DNA from: Phallus indusiatus
Taxonomy: Eukaryota; Basidiomycota; Agaricomycetes; Phallales; Phallaceae
Length of the DNA: 64,000 nucleotides
Assembly (NCBI GenBank): GCA_027605045.1
Contig: JAQFWX010000005.1
Location: 1,674,001-1,738,000, forward strand
Reading direction: 5' to 3'
The notes below the pieces were generated by a model, which made no database searches, was not told where the DNA came from, and was given only the letters and a program-made list of their open reading frames with translations. A program made the position numbers and the translations under genes. Numbering within the stretch: the stretch's first letter is position 1; each line of letters begins with the position of its first letter. Below, in pieces: positions 46,042 to 58,270 of the stretch.

Positions 46042-49000
46042 ATGAAACACCTTTACCTCAATGCGACACAAGCACGGGATATAAAAGCTATCTATGATGA
46101 CGCCCGCCACTTCCACCAACTCTATTCGGATTCACAAGTCGATCAGACGCAAGCGCAACAAATTCTTGGTGTTCACGGGCTCGACATTATGCAATTATGT
46201 CAGAAGGAAATGAAGGATTTAGGGAGTGGATGGAGCAGGCGGTGGAGTATTAAGGAAGGCAAACATCCGAAAATAAAAGAGCGTGTCCTATTACAGTGGT
46301 AATAAACAATATAATTAGTTATTCTTCAACATTTCAATCTATTGCAATTATTTAGTCAGTGTGGGTCAAGTTCTGAAGCAAGAAAAACCAAAGACGACGA
46401 AAGCAAATCAAAACGCGGCTTCCAAATCAATAATGTGCAACAATGGAATCGCAAAATGCCATACGACTTCACAGAGTGCCTCGCGCATATTGATATAACA
46501 TACCGTGCTAATTCTTCAAAAATCTTGCGTATCACCGGAATTTTGGATCATAATTCTGCTTGTGAGAATCAAACCATGCAACGGCTGCCACCTGTCCCGC
46601 TTCATCCTCATGTTTGGAAAATCGCTTTGAACCAGCTCAATAATGGCGCGAGGTAACCAATTTTTCTCATTCTTTCAATTTTTTCATTCAATGTCATTTA
46701 GTATAACTGCTATTCAAGCGCAAAATCGACACCTTTGCGACTCCCAGCTTTACAATGGCCAGACCACTTTAGACCCAATGAAAGCCAATGTCCGCTATGT
46801 GTTTTTGCCCCAGGACTCTAGCCGTCTCTACAAAATGCATGCACGGTTGAAAGGAGTTGATCTTCTCCAATCTCCACAACAAAACATCGACGATTGGCTT
46901 AATTCAGCTAGCCCGCTTTACAAGCCGGAACTCGCAAAAGCGGTTTTTTATTATAAAGCTCGCACCGAAACATCCGATCGCTTCAAAATCTGTATACAAA
47001 CTGATGATATGAAGTCCGCTGCTTGGAAATATGCACATGACCGTCAATTGATTTTGGATGGCACTTTCGGAATTTGTGACCGTCGCATTCTCTTATTCAT
47101 CGGTATGGCTGTTGACGAAAAAAAGAAGGGTGTCCCCATTGTTTTCCTGCTATTTTCAGCACCTACGGGCACTCAGGCCACGCATGCAGGATATGACACT
47201 GATATATTATCAGAACTATTGCGCGAATGGGTGACATCTTTGGGAAAAGGGCCTAACGGCATTTCGTTCCGGCCCAAAACCACTATAACAGACACTGATA
47301 CCAAGGAGAGAGGGGCATTGAACTCAGTTTGGCCAGACTCTCTTTTACTTCTTTGCAAGTTCCATACACGTTCAGCTTGGGCTAATAAACGCAAGACTTT
47401 GATTAAGGCTGGCAAGAAGCCAGATTTCTTTAAACAGCAAATTATAAAACGCATTCGAAATCTTGACTCAAGGTAAGTGTAATTCAATATTCATAACTGT
47501 ACAAAACTTTATTCTTCTCATATACAATGAACAGTCTGATTATCACTCGGGATTATCGTTCTGCTAAGGACCTGATACAAGCAGAACGAAACTATTTCAC
47601 AATGATGCTAACTGACCCTAATACTTCTGCCGCATCAAAAAACGGATTAGCGTACTTGGATTACCTCCAATCTACCTGGATGTCCGAGGCTTTATGGAAG
47701 AGCTGGTCTGACTTTGGAAAAATAGAGGCCTCCCGCATTTTAGGTGTTTCCGTTGAAGACATCCTTCCAACCACAAACCATCTTGAGTCCTTCAACTCAG
47801 TGTTGAAGAATAAATACATCACAAATTACCGACGAGGCGGCAAAAGATTACGGTTGGATTGGCTTGTTTTTATATTGGCTACGCAAATTCTTCCGGCTAT
47901 TTTTGAAAGACATAGGGCGGAGAACTCATTTTATGACTGGCTTTCCCGTCGATTCTCGCAGTATACAGATCAAAACCTGGTTAGCAAAAAAGAGACCAAA
48001 CAGAAGTCGCAATCGCCGCATAAGTTTGAGTTCACTTGGTGGACCGCGGAGGGGGGTTTGAAATGTCAAGAAGAAGTCGCGCACATTATCAAGCAGGCAC
48101 GAATTGGACAATACAGTTGGACCAGCCCCTACCAGCTTGGTGCAACCTGCGCTAGTAGTGTTGAAGATATCCGTCTAATTGGTCATAAAAGGTATGAAAT
48201 GGCAATTAACTGCTTTGGTTGGGCGAAGTGTTCTTGTCCGGCATTCGACAAGTTCGGTTACGCTTGCAAGCATTTATGGGCATTTCGTGCTGCCATATCT
48301 CAAATGCACACACCATATGCCTTTATTTTCCCTGAGTCATTCGAAAAAGCATCAAAAATTTACTCCACCATTTTCATTCCTCCGACATCTTCTACACCTG
48401 CTACAGACAAGCTCCAGATTCCCAGCCTTGTCGATGAGACCCTTCGCCCTGCTCCTTTGCCCAGCACACAGGCTCATACTAGCGACGAGTTCAATGAGAT
48501 CTTGGAAACAGTCATTGGGTCTTCCGGTGATGCTGGAGAAAATCCTGAAGATGACGATGCTGAAGAAGATCTTGATGATGAAGTTTCCGGCACTTCAGAT
48601 GTTGAGAATGAGAGTGAGGAGATTCCAGTAAGTGGCTTTTGGCTTGAGATCAGTTGTTTCGTCTTATAGCTCAAGTATGTTCTAGATCACAAATGAGAAT
48701 CAAATCGCAATTAGTTATCAGCGCAATGCAAGATTGGCCCATGATATTGGGATGGTATTGCCGCAATTATATGGAATCCATCTCATACTCAAAGAATTGG
48801 GATCAGACGTTTCGACAAGCCCACAGTTGGAGGAGTTCTTGACGCTAGCAGGCAAGATCTCAGCACTTGGAAGAGATAGTAGCAAAAATACTTCTATTAA
48901 CATGGTAAGTGAAACTCATAATTCATAATGTTCACAATTGTTATAATACAATATTTAGTGCAAGGAAACGACAAAGTCAAGGACTGCTGTAAAACGAACA

Positions 49001-49072
49001 GTCAACTCCATGCTTAGAGCTCCATCCCCCGAATGTTCTCAGAAACGTAAAAAGAGCACGAGTATTTTTTGA
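46042..49072 (+). CDS. MULE-type transposase with SWIM zinc finger
   Basis: Exons 46042-46300, 46358-46652, 46702-47472, 47535-48627, 48686-48904 and 48959-49072, all frame-consistent with GT-AG introns. The N-terminus has a zinc-binding-like CQCG. The catalytic domain shows LILDGTFGICDRRIL (first Asp), VPIVFLLFSAPTG, CKFHTRSAW and TTNHLESFNSVLKNKY (Glu). The SWIM finger is CSCPAFDKFGYACKHLWAFR. An acidic tail (DDDAEEDLDDE) precedes a basic end (KRKKSTSIF). No stop breaks these exons, so it may be active. A further upstream exon starting at 45922 (MPRPSHHTRYPHSFNVEG) is attractive, but the join I tried is out of frame, so 46042 is the provisional start. Confidence 0.87.
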
Positions 49073-49656
49073 TAGAACTTTATTACAAACTATGTAGTAG
49101 CGGATACAGGGTGATCATGTAAATAAATATGAAAGAATAGTGCCGCTAGCCTGAAAGCATTGATCAGTGAAACAATACGTGAAATAGGCAATACATACGC
49201 ACCGAGTGCAAACATATGATATGGCAGAGGTGCATAGAATATGAGTATTGTATGGCCATTACCTCCTCAAATGTTCCCAACCTTAGGATGGACAGAGCAT
49301 GTCCTACCCTCATCGGATCATCAGCCTGCTATTACTCCCATGCTGCTACTCAAACGGTGAGAGATAACAAAAAGCTGGATGCACTGTTCGGAAACCAAGC
49401 GATCTCCGAATACAAACAATTTCAGGTTCGAATATGAAGCTTGCTAGTGCCGTGTCAGATATTGATGTTCAAGTCGACCAATTTGAAATGGAACTAGCGG
49501 ATGTGATACAAATACTATCAGAACATTGAGAACCGAACCCAAGTTTTTGGTGGAAGAAGGTATTGATATTTAAATCTGGGATGCGAACGCAAGTGGCGCT
49601 TCTAATAACAGCAATGCTGGGCTACACCTGATTTGCACGGGCGTTATAGGCGCATG

Positions 49657-51339
49657 CTACTGGTGAGAAGGATGGTGATGCGGTGTAGTGGACGGTAGTT
49701 TAGAGGCAGTGTTTACAGCATTGGAAGTTGAAGGAGGAGGAATGGGAGATGTGCCTCTCGCTCGCTGCGAGAATGAGGTTAAGCCTAGTTGAGATGAAGG
49801 AGTTGTAGGACGGCGAGTTGATGTCCCGCTGAGGGTAGAACCAGATGAATATGATAGTGGTATAGATGACAATGACAATGATGATGAAGCAAAACCCAAA
49901 GAAGATCCTACACGCATGGATGATATGGAAGAAATGGGCGATGCGGCTCTAGGTCGAACGAGCACAGGAGACGCAGCACGCGACAGTAGAGACGACACCG
50001 CAGACAGCGCAGATGACGACGATGGACGTATGCTGTTACCTGCAGAAGTTGCAGTAGTCGTGGGATGGTGATAGGTGTTGTTCCTTGATATTGGTGGTTT
50101 CGCCAGCGCTGAAGGTAGTCTCGATGCTGTTGTAGCCGGTTTAGTCTGCACTGGTTCATCAGGTGGAGGAACACCCATCCCGCTACCAAAAACACTAAAG
50201 TTCTGGTTCCACGACTCCTGCCTCATATGGTCTGACTGCCCAAGAATGGAGATTGTCGATTCTGACGTCTCGAGGGAAGAAACCGAAGCATTGTATTCAT
50301 GCTGCCGAGGATACAGATGTGGGGGGTGTAGGCGAAAAAGCGACTGAGGGTGGCAAAGTCACAGAGTACTTGTCTAGCCCTGAAGATAGTGATGGTGATG
50401 ACGCGGAAGATGCAGAACTTTGTGGCAATGCGCGAGGGCATCCGAACCTGAACAATCCAGTAATGCCACTGTTACCCTTGGCACTTATGTGGGACTGGGA
50501 GGCGGCATCTTGAAACGGTAAGGATATTCAGGTTAGATTGTGTATCGATTATGAAGAACATCATCGGGTGTTGGAGGTAGCAGCCCAGTTGGCGCAGGCA
50601 AAGGTAGAGTGGCGGGTAAATGTGATTTTGCTCCTGTTCCCAGATGGGATGTGTTCAATCGTATAGGCTGTCTCGTCGATAGTGGATGAACTAGAGAAGA
50701 GATTGAATGAGAGGGTGCGGATGAATTGTCATGACTCGGAGAAGGCTCATGAACATTGAACGACGACATAGGTGTAGGCATTGTGGGTATTTCGGGTGTA
50801 GGCGTTGCAGAGCTGGCAATGGAAGGTGGATTTGGGGACAAGGTATTAGATTGTATAGATTCAGTCGACTGAACAGAGCGTATTTGCAACCTTAATGATA
50901 CTGAGATGGCTGAGTTACATTCAGGGTGCAACGGAGAGCGAGCATGGGTTGAAGAAGAATAGCAAGTGGTGGTCAATGTTTCGTTCTCATTCTCCTGGTT
51001 CGCCCCTTGGTCATCAACGTGAACCATACTGGCTGTTTTGCGCACCCTATCCGCACTTGAGTAAGCGGTATAGGTGCTCAACCTGCCTCCCGAGTCAGAT
51101 TGGGAGATTGAGATGGATGGAGCATAGTTATGGTGCGCACCTATTGTCAAATGATTTGTTCATCAACGATGCTCGGGAAGAGGGACTGCAGTCGCATTAG
51201 TATGGGAACTAGAACCGGAACTGACACTAGCACCGTAATGGTGAAAGAGATTGTGATAGTAGCGACATCGTCCATGTGTGGATAATGGAGTGTCGGGAAG
51301 CGAGCAGGCCACACAAGCGCTCAGAGTACTCATCGACAT
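49657..51339 (-). CDS. Ser/Pro-rich low-complexity protein, unknown function
   Basis: Minus strand. 51339 begins MSMSTLSACVACSLPDTPLS with CRYYHNLFHHYG (a possible Cys/His-rich start). Next is a Ser-rich segment (ISISQSDSGGRLSTYTAYSS, PMSSFNVHEPSPSHD), then SQSDHMRQESWNQNFSVFGS and a Ser/Thr/Pro tail (PSSSSALSAVSSLLSRAASP, TPSSQLGLTSFSQRA) ending HHHPSHQ. Frame continuity requires introns or breaks near 51175 and 50300-50520 that I cannot fix. The composition suggests an intrinsically disordered protein. Its position just downstream of the MULE transposase, convergent with it, suggests a passenger gene. I do not recognise a family. Confidence 0.45.
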
Positions 51340-51469
51340 CACTCAATTGCACGATCAAGGAAATTCTGAGCAAACATTTTATTTTACTATTATATTGTAC
51401 AAACAAGACAGGTGTACTATAGCATTAAGAAAGTAATTGTTTCAGAACACGCTAATTCTTTAGCTTTTG

Positions 51470-51666
51470 GAGGAAACAGTGAGACTGGGATCAAGAAACT
51501 TTTTTGACAAAACAAAGCGAATAAGAAAAAAAGAAAAATGAACAGACGCAATTTTTTTGGGTTTTAAAAAAACAGTGAGACTGGTATCAAGAAAATTCTT
51601 TTTTGACAAAACAAATAAGCAAATAAGAAATAAAGAAAAATGAACAGACATAATTTTTTTGGTTTA
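51470..51666. repeat. Two-copy tandem repeat, period about 96 bp
   Basis: AACAGTGAGACTGG(G/T)ATCAAGAAA occurs at 51475 and 51571, each followed by TTTTTTGACAAAACAAA, AATAAGAAA.AAAG and AAAAATGAACAGAC(G/A).AATTTTTTTGG. The copies are diverged by a few substitutions and indels. Confidence 0.85.
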
Positions 51667-51752
51667 AATTGTCATGAGAGATAGCACAAGGATGAAGATG
51701 AAGAAGAAAGAAATGTTACGAAAAATAACAAAATAACGATGATAATCTACTT

Positions 51753-53729
51753 TTAAAAGTTGAAAATCGAGAAGGAAAATGGTGATGTTAGATTGGTATT
51801 ATTCTCACCGGTAGAGGCGGGAGGGGTTGCCGGAACGGTGGCCATTAGTGCGTGTTCGGTAGTAGAAGTGAGAAGCTCATTGGGGGTGGGAGATAAGACA
51901 GACGTAGCAGACAAGGACGGTTCAAGGATCGTCAGCAATTCAACGTTGGGTTTAATGGGCGAAGACTGAACTGATTGCGAGTGGTTTTCAGAGGCGACAG
52001 ACTCTGGAGAAGCTGAAGGGGAAGGGTAGGATGGTGGCACTGGGACAACAGAGTGAAATGCATTGATAGTTGCGAGAGCGTCTGGTGGAAGGGGTGCTTG
52101 AGGCCGGTTGGATGTATGGCGTATCCACTCATTGCAATTTGGTCCATGGACTTGGTGCAAGTAAGCTTTCCAAAAGAAAAGACCGCAATTGCACCGGTCA
52201 ACCAAAATACAAAACACTTCGGCAGAAACACCGTTCTTGCCAAGTTCATTACAATAGTGCTCAGTCAGTTTCTTTGAGAAAAACGGTATATCACGGTTGT
52301 GAATACCAAGAAGCGTTCGATCGACAGTATTGGCTAGAGGGTATGTATCACCGAACAATCTCTCACTTGGAGGGTATGCGCGGGAATAGTCTACTGTATG
52401 TATTAACAATATGCGTCAGAAGGTGATATGAGAACTTACAAAATGGCTGCTCTCCCGACTTTTCTTCTTTCATGTGAGCAATCAATGAGCCGGACTTTCC
52501 TTTTTTCACATGGGCAACTGATGACCCAGGTTTTTCTGTAAACATAACTTAAGATAATAATGATCAATAAAAGCAGACCAGACATACGATTGTCCTCTTC
52601 GCCACTTTCATCAGATATAACAAAAGGGTTTGAGGGTCCACCGAGCCTGTTAGGATCTGGTTGACGTCGTAAAACTACATTGATTAGTATCAGAAAATTG
52701 CAAGATCTTGATCTCGAACCTTTTTTTCCTTTGTTCTTGGTGGATTGACGTATTTCAGGTGAGGTGAGATCTACTAGCAATTGGTACTTTAGTTGATTGT
52801 AAAATATATCATGATCACTTACCGATATGAATGGGTTCAGTCTCTCTTTTCCTTTTACTGTTCGGACTTTCCACAGGGACGGGGGAGGACATATCGTGTT
52901 CAACCTTATGATCACCATCGCTATCAACATGTTGACTGACTTGAATGGATGGAATTGGTATGGATAGGGTGGGTGAGGAGGGTGAGGGCTGAGGGTCAAA
53001 GGGTGTAGTGGGGACGATTTCAACCCTCGGATCCCAAAAGCCAGGTAGACCTGGAAAGTTCAGTTTATTCATATAGAATGGGATCTGAAGCGCACTTACC
53101 AATCACTGCCGGATTTCGAGGCTCGTACAGACGACATGGTAAATCCTTGTTGTAGTATAGCTCACTAAGAAGTACTGCTGATAGTTCAGATAAAGTCGGA
53201 ATAAAATATAAGGACTTACCCCAATATCCACAACCATCTTTTACTCGTCGACATCCAGCGATCGCATAACCGTAGTAATATCCATCGGTGGAGCAAATTC
53301 GAATCCATAGTTTGTGACGCGGATCGGGAGGATCAGAACTCCTTGGCTGAAGAGTGGGGCAAAGACAATACAAGTCCGGCACATTGAATGAACCATACGC
53401 CTCTGGCAACTCTTCGGGCAAAAATTTCTTCCCGTTTGCTCTAAGAGGCCTAAATTCAAAGATATAACATGTTAATAGATTTATGAAATTTCCTGCATCA
53501 CATACCATTCGATGACTTCAGGATCTTCTACAGACCGGGTGCGGAAACTATACCAAACTCCAGATTTTGCACCATCGCGAACGATCCCCCGGCCACGTGC
53601 AAAGTGTTTGAAGTGAGCGGTTTGAGGGCTTGATGTTGGCGGGCTCGTTAAAACTGATAGTACTGAGCGAGAGCGTGTTGGTGTAGATAGGACTGAGCGA
53701 GAGCGTGTTGGTGTAGATGGTTGTGCCAT
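51753..53729 (-). CDS. Multi-exon Ser/Pro-rich protein with Cys-rich segments, unknown function
   Basis: Start at 53729 (MAQPSTPTRSRSVLSTPTRS) with two tandem 10-residue TPTRSRSVLS units. Exon 1 ends VEDPEVIEW and splices (GTATGT...TTTAG) to PLRANGKKFLPEELPEAYGS and FNVPDLYCLCPTLQPRSS. A Cys-containing block follows (LWIRICSTDGYYYGYAIAGC, CGYW). Later exons read LYEPRNPAVIG, FWDPRVEIVPTTPFDPQPSP, LRRQPDPNRLGGPSNPFVIS and KPGSSVAHVKKGKSGSL. The last exon reads DYSRAYPPSERLFGDTYPLA, RTLLGIHNRDIPFFSKKLTE, FCILVDRCNCGLFFWKAYLH and HGPNCNEWIRH, followed by a Ser/Pro tail ending FSFSIFNF. Paired Cys/His (CNCG...HQVHGPNC) suggest a zinc-binding module. The family is not recognised. Possibly a passenger of the MULE-type region. 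Confidence 0.6.
53662..53721. repeat. Perfect-looking 30-bp tandem duplication in exon 1
   Basis: ACTGAGCGAGAGCGTGTTGG followed by TGTAGATAGG is repeated twice and codes the doubled TPTRSRSVLS peptide on the minus strand. Confidence 0.8.
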
Positions 53730-54009
53730 GAGAAAAGAATGGAGTAGTTTGGTGGATGAGCGAAATAAGAGGGGCGACAGCGAGTAGGCAATAAAGTGAG
53801 CGGGAAAGAGAGGGGGGAATAGGGGGGAAAGAAAAAGGGTGAAGCTGGGTCGTCATCATCGTTGTTGTTTTTATATCCAAACCTCGAGAATATTTTTTAT
53901 TGAGGTTTTTTTTCCTGGAAAAAAATGTATCAGTTTAAACAATGAGAGGCGAAATAAATATTTCTTTTACTTATTTTCAAGAATCAAGTAGACAACTTGA
54001 ACACACCTC

Positions 54010-54195
54010 ATGGAGGCTGTAAAGAAGGGGGGAGACCGATCATCACCCAAAAGAAGGCGAGCACGCTGCGGGAAGCAAAAGCAACGTCGGCGTCTGACAG
54101 AGGCGGCAGCGGCAAGCAGCGGCGGCTGCTGTTGTGGGCCTCAGTGGATGCATGCTGACGAAGCTGCTTGGGCGGGCTTAGTAGCCTCGTGAAGA
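54010..54195 (+). pseudogene. Coding relic / candidate right inverted end of the MULE-type region
   Basis: Plus strand reads GKQKQRRRLTEAAAASSGG and QWMHADEAAWAGLVAS, similar to the minus-strand relic at 44.80-45.01 kb (RRRLAEKW..., AEDAADKAAWADL). The shared core AAGCTGCTTGGGCG lies in opposite orientation at the two places. Confidence 0.4.
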
Positions 54196-54199
54196 TGGT

Positions 54200-54950
54200 C
54201 ACGCGGTCACGTGTTACTAGCATCGGAATTATTTTTTTTTATCAAACGGTGTCGGAACCCGTCCAAACATTCCGATACTTTGAGTATATACCAACTCTGT
54301 TTTTTTTTAGTGCAAACTACGTGAACGCGGAATCATTGCATTCTACTGATACACATCACGGTGGTCTCTGAGCGTAATTAACGCTGCTTTAGCAGTTGTT
54401 TCTAACCGTTCTCTTTGTACTGATATCAAGAAAAGGAAATTACATTTGCTACTCTTTGGATACTTACTATTATTCAGGCGCGGATTTACTCAAAGTATGT
54501 CGTTTTCGGCTCGAATAATTGAACATTAACTCCGATCTCTTTGTCCTAGCACTCATATACATATAAACGCTCCCTGAATCCTCTGTCGTTCAAACTTCGT
54601 CTATTGAACCACCGTGTTGCGCGGTCTCCTTGCAAGAGCAAAGGGTTATCTGGCTAGTCACTTACACTCTGTCGTCATCAAGATGTTTCTTTGATCAGTT
54701 TGAAAGCGCTCGCAAGCGTCTACTCACTGCTCAAAGGTCGGAAGTTATTCAAGAAAAGAGCTAATTTTTCGAGGTCTCTTATTCCGGGCATGATGCGTAT
54801 CAGCTCCACTGCAGCATGGGTGCTAAATTATTCAACGAATTAAGTCCCTCCTGCTGCTTGAAGGAGCCGGTAACGGTTAATAGCCCGGAATAACACGAAG
54901 ACCACCGATTAGTATATTCAAAGCTAGAGGAGAGGTGAAAGGATGGTCAT
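54200..54950. other. Intergenic, nothing supported
   Basis: No coding pattern or repeat structure is recognisable. Confidence 0.5.
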
Positions 54951-54959
54951 GCACCGAGG

Positions 54960-55940
54960 TCGACATTGACATGTAAAAATCGATGGCTCAAGAATTCAGA
55001 GAGTGTCCCGGATGGGATTACTTCAAAAATCACGGGCGCGATTGTGTCCACGGCGAATGCTTCGCTGCCATTAGCGGTTAGCGACGTCCCAATTCGGGCG
55101 CAATTTGGCGGTTGTATTCATGACTTGACACATCCATTAGCCTCGAGACCAGGCTACAGTGTGACCGCGTGACTCCCCGGCCCCTTTGTCGAGCCGTCTG
55201 AGACGAGGAAAGTCCAATGTCGTTATTAATATTGTTTTACCATTGGAAATGTTGTGTTTTTTGATGTGTATGAAGCTGAGATTCAGCTCGCACAGAAGAG
55301 GACATCCGGACAGAAATGTTAATAGATGGGACAAAGCGGGTGGGTTGATGGGAGACGTATATTGGAAGTGTGTCAGTTTTTTGAGGAAGCTGAATCCATG
55401 GCAGATCCACAGCCTCAAGTTTAAGCTCTCGAAGGCAAGAGGGATCTATGTGTGTGACTTTTCTAATAGATGACGAACTCCCTCTTGTTGTATGATATCG
55501 GCCCAAATAAACATCCAAATGTCGTACTTTTAACGGTGTCATTTCGGGATATTGAAGAACGTGACGGATTGAAGATGCACGGTCAAAGAATGCAAGTGGG
55601 ATAAGATTTGCTTTGCATCTGCTATAGACTCGCGATAAATTTTTGTTTCGTTCTTCAGATTCCGCGAAATGACGGGTCCACGACAGGACGAAGGGAATAT
55701 TTCCAGACCGGGTAGTAAACAACTTGATAATTGGGGGCATGGGATCTGGTCCTAGCTCTATAAATCTCCATGAAACGTGCCATTCCAATGCCAATTTCCT
55801 CCAGTGACGACAGACATGAGAGATATTCAAGGCGCTTTGCATAGGAGTCGAGGACTCAATAACGGCCGACACGAAAATACAGTATATAGAATGTCCAGCG
55901 GGACTTCATTTATGGGAACCGTGGAGTTCTGAACTTGTTC
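54960..55940 (-). pseudogene. F-box/LRR-like pseudogene (FBX5)
   Basis: On the minus strand it starts with NSTVPINEVPLDILYTVF and, after a one-base shift near 55872, continues as VSAVIESSTPMQSALNISHV, CRHWRKLALEWHVSWRFIEL, FTTRSGNIPFVLSW, SCLRELKLEAVDLPWIQLP. Another shift near 55400 leads to FSFLKKLTHFQYTSPINPPA and LSHLLTFLSGCPLLCELNL. Only scraps resembling FEVIPSG remain near 55000. At least two frame breaks and a lost C-terminus mark it as dead. Confidence 0.8.
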
Positions 55941-56332
55941 TTGGGTGTCGTACCTGGTAGCACATTGTTGTTAGTAATGTACTTTTAGCAATAATATTAC
56001 TTACCCAACTTCGCTCGGATTCTTGGCAGTATTTTGTGAGGATTCCATTATTTTCATTGACGCGGACTTTGGGCCGGAGATTCTGTATAGGTCGGACTGC
56101 AACAATCAAGGGCATTTTATAAAACTTTTCAATAGGCGGACACGCGGATTTGGCGAAGTACGGTCCAGCCAGTTTGGAGGACTTGCATGAGACTCAAGAA
56201 TTAGGACAGCTGTATAGTAGTAAACGGCATAACGTTATATGAGTATTCACAGTCAATTTCAAGCACTAATATACATGATAACTACTAGTTCTCGTAGTCG
56301 TTGTATGTCAACTCTGAGTCGGGATCGAAATC

Positions 56333-57961
56333 TTAACCGTAAACCACCACAACTCCTTTTTGGCCCAAGAGGTCTTCCGCGGACTCAGCTTCCAAATTGT
56401 GTAAATAGCAATCCCCAATCATTTCTAAATATTCGATTCCGATCCTCGAAACCACCTCGAGAAGAGTGGGACATGAGATCATTCCAACTTCTTTAAGAAT
56501 AAGTGATTTTGGATTTAAATTGGTTGGTATCAAGAGCAATGCCAGGTTGATTGTTTTCGGAACGTTATCTTCGAAAGAATCTTCGTTACTAAAATCAAGC
56601 TCCAAGGTATAAAGGCAAGGAAATAAACCCGGGAAGTTGTGTCCCCATGAGAAAATCACCTCCCACAGATACGGGCCGATTACTAAATGCGTTATCTCGG
56701 GCATGACATGTATTAGATCAAGAACCGGGGATAGATAATCATAAGAAGTTGGTAGCAAGGGCCTCGTCGAGCCCTCTATGTTAAATGGACAATCTTCACG
56801 ACGAGTGCGTCCGGGTGCGGAGCAAATACTAAAGGAGAACACGCCTTCGGACTCCAGTAACCTAAGGTTCAAAATTATGAAACGATGGCTTCTACAGCAG
56901 GAAAAGACCCCGTCTGGGACTGCTTCGAAGAGGGTGAGAGATGGGTCAATGCCTTTCTGATGATTGTAACACATTTCGAACTCGTTCAGAGACGTCACCG
57001 TCTGGATGTGTGTCGAAAATCCTCGAATGTAGTAGTAGCCCAACATACCGTCAGAAAACAATCCAAGTTCCTTGAGGTTAGGAAGGTGCAATTTAACTGG
57101 TGATGCAGTTACAGGAGTGGAGAATTTTGATTCATAGCCAAAATGCAGCTGCAAGTGGCATAAAAAAGGACAATGGGACAAGAACCCAAGAAGGTGAGAG
57201 AGATCGGGCACGTTGGCTGGACTCCAAAGTGTGAAGTGCGTCAAATAGGGGATGTTACAGGAAGGTAAATCCATTTTGTGAAGTTGGAGCTCTCGAAGAC
57301 AAAGCGGGTCAAACCGCACAAAATCCACAGGTGATAGCAAGTTGGCCGGCTTTTCTGAGGTCGTCATGTTTACGTTGAGACTTAAACGCTGTAGTCGAAG
57401 GGGTGACACTGTAGAATTATGAAGCAGGCTCCCCAAGTCGTAGAGTTGGATATATTTGCAATATACAGTGAAGTAACGTAGGCGAGGAAAAATGTTATTT
57501 GCTTTAGATTCGAGATACAGTCTCCAGGTGTCAAATTTGCTCGATGGTGAAAGAGGTGACTTCTCTGGGTTGATTTGTAAATAAATTTCAAGGGGAGTGT
57601 TCTTGGACCGGCTGATAAATAAATCGAGAATCGAAATTGAGGCCTCCAACTCAATGGAACTCCATAAGACTGACCACCCCACTGCAGAGCTCCTCCAGTG
57701 ACGACAGACATGCGAGATGGCTAAAGCGGTCTTCATGGGTTTAAACGAGTCATAAACTGCCCGTAAGAAGATTTTGTAGAGTATATCCAATGAGATCGCC
57801 GTGTTTATGTCAATTTTAGAGTCTCGTAAACGATTACTTTTGGATGATATCACAAGATATGTTTTGCTAATTAAGTAACGTATGTATGTACACTTCATAG
57901 AAATTACTCACTCTATTGCAGTTTCAGTATGCAATGTTGATTCACCCTTGCGTAGGTCCAT
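56333..57961 (-). CDS. F-box/LRR-like protein (FBX4)
   Basis: Exons 57912-57961 (MDLRKGESTLHTETAI) and 56333-57836 join over a 75-nt GTGAGT...AAAAG intron to read DNRLRDSKIDINTAISLDIL. The F-box is ISLDILYKIFLRAVYDS, LAISHVCRHWRSSAVGWSVL, LFISRSKNTPL. LRR-like blocks follow (CLRELQLHKMDLPSCN, LTHFTLWSPANVPDLSHLLG, LPNLKELGLFSD). Then come FEAVPDGVFSCCRSHRFIIL, THLVIGPYLWEVIFSWGHNF and an end at DLLGQKGVVVVYG. It is the nearest relative of FBX3, sharing the first-exon pattern (GE...HTETAI / HGETAI). Its start faces ICMT copy E 310 bp away. Confidence 0.86.
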
Positions 57962-58270
57962 AGCAATGTGAATGTAAGGAGACACTGAGGTGCTGGACGA
58001 TGCCGAAGCGGAAGTTGAACGTTGAACAGGCTGAGCTGGAAACTTTCGGCAACGGTGAGATTGGAGGCGCCGAAATAAGCGCCAAGAGTCTGCGTCCTCG
58101 AATCTTGCACGCAATTTTAAGCCAGCCATGATACCAAGCTATCTTTTCCAATCACACTGCTTTCTCATTCTTTCAGCGTTCATCTGGTGCCTGTTTAAAA
58201 ATACATGCAGTCAAATAAGAGTTTCGCCCCATTAAGCAATTTTTCAATCTAGTAAGCCTTTCTGACAACA

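Larger units (their letters stand above)
44811..54195. mobile_element. Probable MULE-type mobile region with candidate inverted ends
   Basis: The region contains a SWIM-finger MULE transposase (46042-49072) and two Ser/Pro-rich genes on the opposite strand, and is bounded by the related inverted sequences at about 44.81-45.01 and 54.01-54.19 kb. The size would be about 9.4 kb. No 8-10 bp target duplication has been identified, so the limits are tentative. The transposase alone is well supported. Confidence 0.4.

Noticed and set aside
54008..54223. Minus-strand 71-codon frame
   Set aside because: The plus strand carries the peptide similarity to the relic at 44.8 kb; the minus frame is its shadow.
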